This document shows, one piece after another, positions 61,018-64,000 of a DNA stretch of 64,000 bases. Below the pieces are notes generated by a model. That model was not told the DNA's origin, searched no databases, and saw nothing but the letters and a program-made list of their open reading frames with translations. A program made the translations under genes and the position numbers. Source of the stretch: Pelagibius litoralis (lineage in GTDB: Bacteria > Pseudomonadota > Alphaproteobacteria > Kiloniellales > Kiloniellaceae); contig NZ_JAAQPH010000017.1 in assembly GCF_011683915.1 (NCBI RefSeq), positions 62,001-126,000 on the forward strand, given 5' to 3'. Within the stretch, counting starts at the first letter, position 1, and every line of letters begins with the position of its first letter.

Positions 61018-62580
61018 ATGCCGCTCTTTCGCCATCTCGACGACGACGCGTTCCTGATCTTCTCACGGAAGCACAGGCACCTCTACGAGGCTAGCCTGCT
61101 GAAGGTCTATGATCGCTTCTTCTCCTCCGGCGTCTCCTACGTCTCTCCCAGGGATGTGGTCCGTGCCGTCTACGACCTGATTGCCGGGCGACCAGACCTG
61201 TTGCCGGACGACGCCGACATCGGCGAAGGCCTGCCCGCCCTGGTACCCTCCGGACGGCGGCGCCTCAAGATTTCTGGGGCTGCCCGCGGGGCCTACGCCG
61301 AGCGGGTGAATCGCATGGCCTACGAGGCCTATCAGCGCCTCGTGCAGGCTGGCTGGCTGGAGGAAGAGGAGTACGGGCTCCAGGTCAGCGTCGACATGCC
61401 GATGGGTGCGCTCCTGGTCATGCAGTGCCTCGCGAATCTCCAGGCCAAGCCTGTTCACCGCTTTGGCGGCGTGGTGGTCACTATCAAGACGAGCCTGGAG
61501 CAGGTTGAGCGATGCGCGGATCTGGACTCCGGCAAGGGGGAGGCGGATGCGGCCCACGGCCTGAATAGCGCCAGACAGAATGCCGAGAATTTCATCAAGA
61601 CCTTGCGTGCCATCCTGTCGGACCTGAAGCGCATCCGGAAGGCCGTCATGGAGGCAGGATCACTGGAGGAACGCTTCGACACCTACTTCGAGCGCTTCAT
61701 CAGCGAGCTGATGCTCAAGGATTTCGAGTCCATCTACACCACGAACCATCCGTTCCGGCACCGCGACTGGATCGTCTCCGCCGCCCGGCGTATCGGGAAC
61801 AGCGAGACATTGCTTCCCATCATCGCGTCCGGGTACCTGCAGGCTGGCCTGGCACCGACCTACGAAGCAGCCCTGGATGCCGTCCGCAGCGACCTCGTAG
61901 CCATCGAAGCGGCCTTCGACACGGTGGAAGCCATGTTCGGTCGCATCGGCCAATTCAGGCGCAGCCTGGAAGCGCGCCTACGCAACACCGTCCACTATGC
62001 CCAGCAGGGCGACAGGAACCTGGCATCCAGAACGATGAGCGTCGCGGCTCGGCTGGACGCTCTCCTCGAAGCCGACCCGGAACGCTATGCCAAGGAGTCC
62101 GTCAGAACGGTGATCGAGCATGTCAGGACGCCATGGTCAGAAAGTCAGCTCGCACGGCCGCGTCAGCCGCGGGTGCCTGTGACGCCGCAGGTCATAAAAC
62201 CTCGGAAGCACGATCCGATCTACGTACACCGCAAGCGCTTGATGGAGGAATACCGGGAACGCATCAATCCGCCCCCTGAGCGGCTGCTACGGTTCCTCTC
62301 CAGGATGGTCCCGCCGGACGTGACGGTGGAGTCCCGCTACATGCGACTGGAGACAGTCGACGACTTCCTCGCCTTCGACGCACTCCGGAGGATTGCCAAT
62401 CGGAAGAGGGCGCCGGCGTCCATCGCTCGCGAGTTCGTCCTGTGGCCTGCTGGAGACGGCGAGCGGCACGACTGCGACTGGATCGAGTGCGGCAATTTCC
62501 TGGTGCGGCACGTCGGGGACTCGGAACACAGCGCGTTGGGAGCAGGCGAAGACCTGAAAGAAGGCAAGCATGCTGGCTGA
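61018..62580 (+). CDS. jetA: Wadjet anti-plasmid system protein JetA
   Basis: A 520-residue protein from ATG 61018, starting MPLFRHLDDDAFLIFSRKHR, characteristic of JetA, the MukF/kleisin-like subunit of Wadjet. It has an N-terminal winged-helix region (YEAYQRLVQAGWLEEEEYGL), a long helical middle (residues 150-380) and a C-terminal winged-helix part (MVPPDVTVESRYMRLETVDD, FLAFDALRRIA). Wadjet is an SMC-type condensin that extrudes loops and cuts small circular DNA through JetD. It overlaps jetB by 11 bp. The C-terminal tail ends in a Glu/Lys-rich stretch typical of the overlap with jetB. Confidence 0.9.
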   Translation: MPLFRHLDDDAFLIFSRKHRHLYEASLLKVYDRFFSSGVSYVSPRDVVRAVYDLIAGRPDLLPDDADIGEGLPALVPSGRRRLKISGAARGAYAERVNRMAYEAYQRLVQAGWLEEEEYGLQVSVDMPMGALLVMQCLANLQAKPVHRFGGVVVTIKTSLEQVERCADLDSGKGEADAAHGLNSARQNAENFIKTLRAILSDLKRIRKAVMEAGSLEERFDTYFERFISELMLKDFESIYTTNHPFRHRDWIVSAARRIGNSETLLPIIASGYLQAGLAPTYEAALDAVRSDLVAIEAAFDTVEAMFGRIGQFRRSLEARLRNTVHYAQQGDRNLASRTMSVAARLDALLEADPERYAKESVRTVIEHVRTPWSESQLARPRQPRVPVTPQVIKPRKHDPIYVHRKRLMEEYRERINPPPERLLRFLSRMVPPDVTVESRYMRLETVDDFLAFDALRRIANRKRAPASIAREFVLWPAGDGERHDCDWIECGNFLVRHVGDSEHSALGAGEDLKEGKHAG

Positions 62581-63316
62581 ATTCGAGCGCATCGAGGCGG
62601 AGTACGGCGCGGACAAGGGCATCGCGCTCCGCAAGGCCTGCCGTTACCTCGTCCGCAACCAGTTCGTCTGGTCCGGAGACCGCGGTGTCGCGGTCATCTA
62701 CGACATCCTCACGGACGGCAGGTTTCGCAAGATCATCGAAGAGTACTTCGACTGCCTCGGATACCGTGTCCCGCACAGCCCGGAGGAACAGTGGGTGGGA
62801 ATCGTCCTTGATGACGAGGACTTCTCATCCGCGCCGCGAATGAGGCTCGACGAGACCATCGTCGCCCTCATCGTCGCTGCTTTCTGGCAGGGAGCGCTAG
62901 ACCAGGGGAACATCGGAGACCGCGGGACAGTTGTCACCCGCTTCAGCACCCTGTTCGAGCACTACAAGGATTCCATCAACCGCGGTGGCAACACGGCCCT
63001 CACGCCCATCAAGTTCGAGGAGACCCTCAAGTCCCTGGCCCAGCGCAACCTCGTCTGGGTCAGCGACCGGGATCCGGAACAATCCGACCGCGAAGTGGTC
63101 ATTCGTCCCATGATCAGGCTCGTGGCGGGCAAGGACGCCCTGGAGAGGCTGGAGCGCTATGCCCGGGACGAGGAAGCCATTGCCGCGCGCCGTGCCGGGA
63201 GCAAAGCAGTGACAGTCGGCTCCGGGGCGGACGCAAGCGATGGGGAAGAGCCCGCGTCTCGGCCTGAAGCCGGCTCGCAGGACGCGGGCGAGTCGGACGC
63301 CGGGGAGGATTCCTGA
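62570..63316 (+). CDS. jetB: Wadjet anti-plasmid system protein JetB (DUF4194)
   Basis: A 248-residue MukE-like winged-helix protein (DUF4194) from ATG 62570: ACRYLVRNQFVWSGDRGVAV, ILTDGRFRKIIEEYFDCLGY, then LDETIVALIVAAFWQGALDQ and TPIKFEETLKSLAQRNLVWV. The last 40 residues are an acidic, Gly/Ala/Ser-rich tail (from KAVTVGSGADASDGEE). JetB bridges JetA and the ATPase JetC. Its TGA shares a base with the ATG of jetC (TGATG), and its start lies inside jetA. Confidence 0.92.
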   Translation: MLAEFERIEAEYGADKGIALRKACRYLVRNQFVWSGDRGVAVIYDILTDGRFRKIIEEYFDCLGYRVPHSPEEQWVGIVLDDEDFSSAPRMRLDETIVALIVAAFWQGALDQGNIGDRGTVVTRFSTLFEHYKDSINRGGNTALTPIKFEETLKSLAQRNLVWVSDRDPEQSDREVVIRPMIRLVAGKDALERLERYARDEEAIAARRAGSKAVTVGSGADASDGEEPASRPEAGSQDAGESDAGEDS

Positions 63317-64000
63317 TGGAACTGCGCCGCATCACGATGGTCAACTGGCACATATTCGACGTTGAGGACATCGAGGTGCGGGGCAACGCGGGTATCCTTG
63401 GTGAGAATACGTCGGGCAAGTCCACCGTTCTGGACATGATCCAAGCCGTCATGACCGGGGCGAGCCGCTCCTTCATGCGCCTGAATGCCGTCGCCGGGGA
63501 CGGCAAGAAGGTGCGCGGCGGCAAGTCCAAGCGCTCCGTGCATGCCTACTGCCTCGGCACGCTCGGCGAGCACCACCGGAAGCGCAAGGAGTCCGTCACG
63601 TACCTGGCGCTCGGCTTCGAGTCCCCGGACCCGGACACGCCTCCCGTCACCATAGGGCTTGCTCTGGAGGCGCGGGAGAACGATCCGCCGGAACAGATTC
63701 TCGGGCGCTTCGTCGCCGTCGGTGCCCTCCTTGCGTCAGAGGACTTCGTGGAGCCTCACGAAGAGGGCTTCATCCCCTCCCAGTGGGGCGACGCCAGGGC
63801 CGGGATCGAGGCGAAGGTGGGCCGGGGAAGGTTTCATGACCACCACGACAGCGCGATGAACTACGTGCGCGAATACATGAGACACATCCTGCCGGGCACT
63901 CCGGCGGACGAGAAGCACGCACGCTCTCTCCTGAAGGCTATCGTCAATTCGGCGACCCTGGACCAGGGGTACTCCGCGACGGGCTTTGTGCGGCAGTTCA
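63316..64000 (+). CDS. jetC: Wadjet SMC-like ATPase JetC, 5' part
   Basis: The first 228 codons of an SMC/MukB-like ATPase, open to the window end; the complete protein is usually over 1,000 residues. It starts MELRRITMVNWHIFDVEDIE, with Walker A GENTSGKST at residues 29-37 (the Asn-Thr variant used by JetC) and the RSFMRLNAVAGD segment after it. The coiled coil, signature and Walker B, and the nuclease gene jetD, should lie to the right of 64,000. Coupled to jetB by a TGATG overlap. Confidence 0.9.
   Translation, partial: MELRRITMVNWHIFDVEDIEVRGNAGILGENTSGKSTVLDMIQAVMTGASRSFMRLNAVAGDGKKVRGGKSKRSVHAYCLGTLGEHHRKRKESVTYLALGFESPDPDTPPVTIGLALEARENDPPEQILGRFVAVGALLASEDFVEPHEEGFIPSQWGDARAGIEAKVGRGRFHDHHDSAMNYVREYMRHILPGTPADEKHARSLLKAIVNSATLDQGYSATGFVRQF

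Noticed and set aside
1-64000. CRISPR array
   Set aside because: No regularly spaced direct repeats of 24-40 bases were seen; the only clear direct repeats are the att copies, the GntR units, the IS6 copies and the operator half-sites.

Overview
The window looks like part of an alphaproteobacterial chromosome, probably a marine or soil Rhodospirillales-type organism. This rests on the high G+C, mixed ATG/GTG/TTG starts, family-5 peptide/opine-type ABC systems, a Rhizobium-type asparaginase and TTCG-looped palindromes. The genus cannot be fixed from the sequence alone.

Region 1 (1-18.7 kb) is ordinary chromosome. It holds the end of a SuyB-like sulfolactate sulfo-lyase gene with an Ldh-family 2-hydroxyacid dehydrogenase. 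A CHASE2 histidine kinase / FecR / OmpA-lipoprotein cassette follows, then a small cluster of membrane proteins with a T4-type lysozyme and an LtnD-like L-threonate dehydrogenase. The last part is a LysR-controlled locus: a periplasmic binding protein, two permeases, a double ATPase, a D-threonine-aldolase/DSD1-fold enzyme, a class V aminotransferase and an asparaginase.

Region 2 (18.7-56.2 kb) is a decayed genomic island. Both ends carry a copy of the same tRNA 3' end (18726-18750 and 56156-56180), and a tyrosine integrase lacking its catalytic domain lies beside the right copy. The island contains many wrecks: a prepilin peptidase piece, a mobile mystery protein A pseudogene, a frameshifted GIY-YIG protein, IS3/IS6 pieces, a FAD-dehydrogenase tail, a creatininase pseudogene and a GNAT piece. 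Among them is an intact accessory gene set for importing and breaking down peptide-like or D-amino-acid compounds. It has three paralogous binding proteins for one Dpp-like transporter, a D-aminoacylase, an M81 peptidase, an M20 peptidase, a gamma-glutamyl hydrolase, a creatininase, a class V aminotransferase, a D-amino acid aminotransferase, a D-threonine-aldolase-type enzyme, two PrpF-type isomerases and a CapA-like phosphoesterase.

The most notable signal is a shared operator in the island. A 13-bp palindrome, GTATAC-N-GTATAC and variants, lies before most of the catabolic units. In front of two binding-protein genes its right half forms the -10 box of a TTGGCT-17-TATACT/TATTCT promoter, and a third has the same layout with a weaker -35. 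Two tandem GntR/FCD regulators (47590 and 49179) have nearly identical DNA-binding domains but diverged ligand domains, and are the obvious candidates to bind it.

Region 3 (56.2-64 kb) is a defence island: a Gabija-like pair (OLD-type nuclease plus UvrD-like helicase) next to the start of a Wadjet operon (JetA, JetB and the beginning of JetC), cut by the window end.
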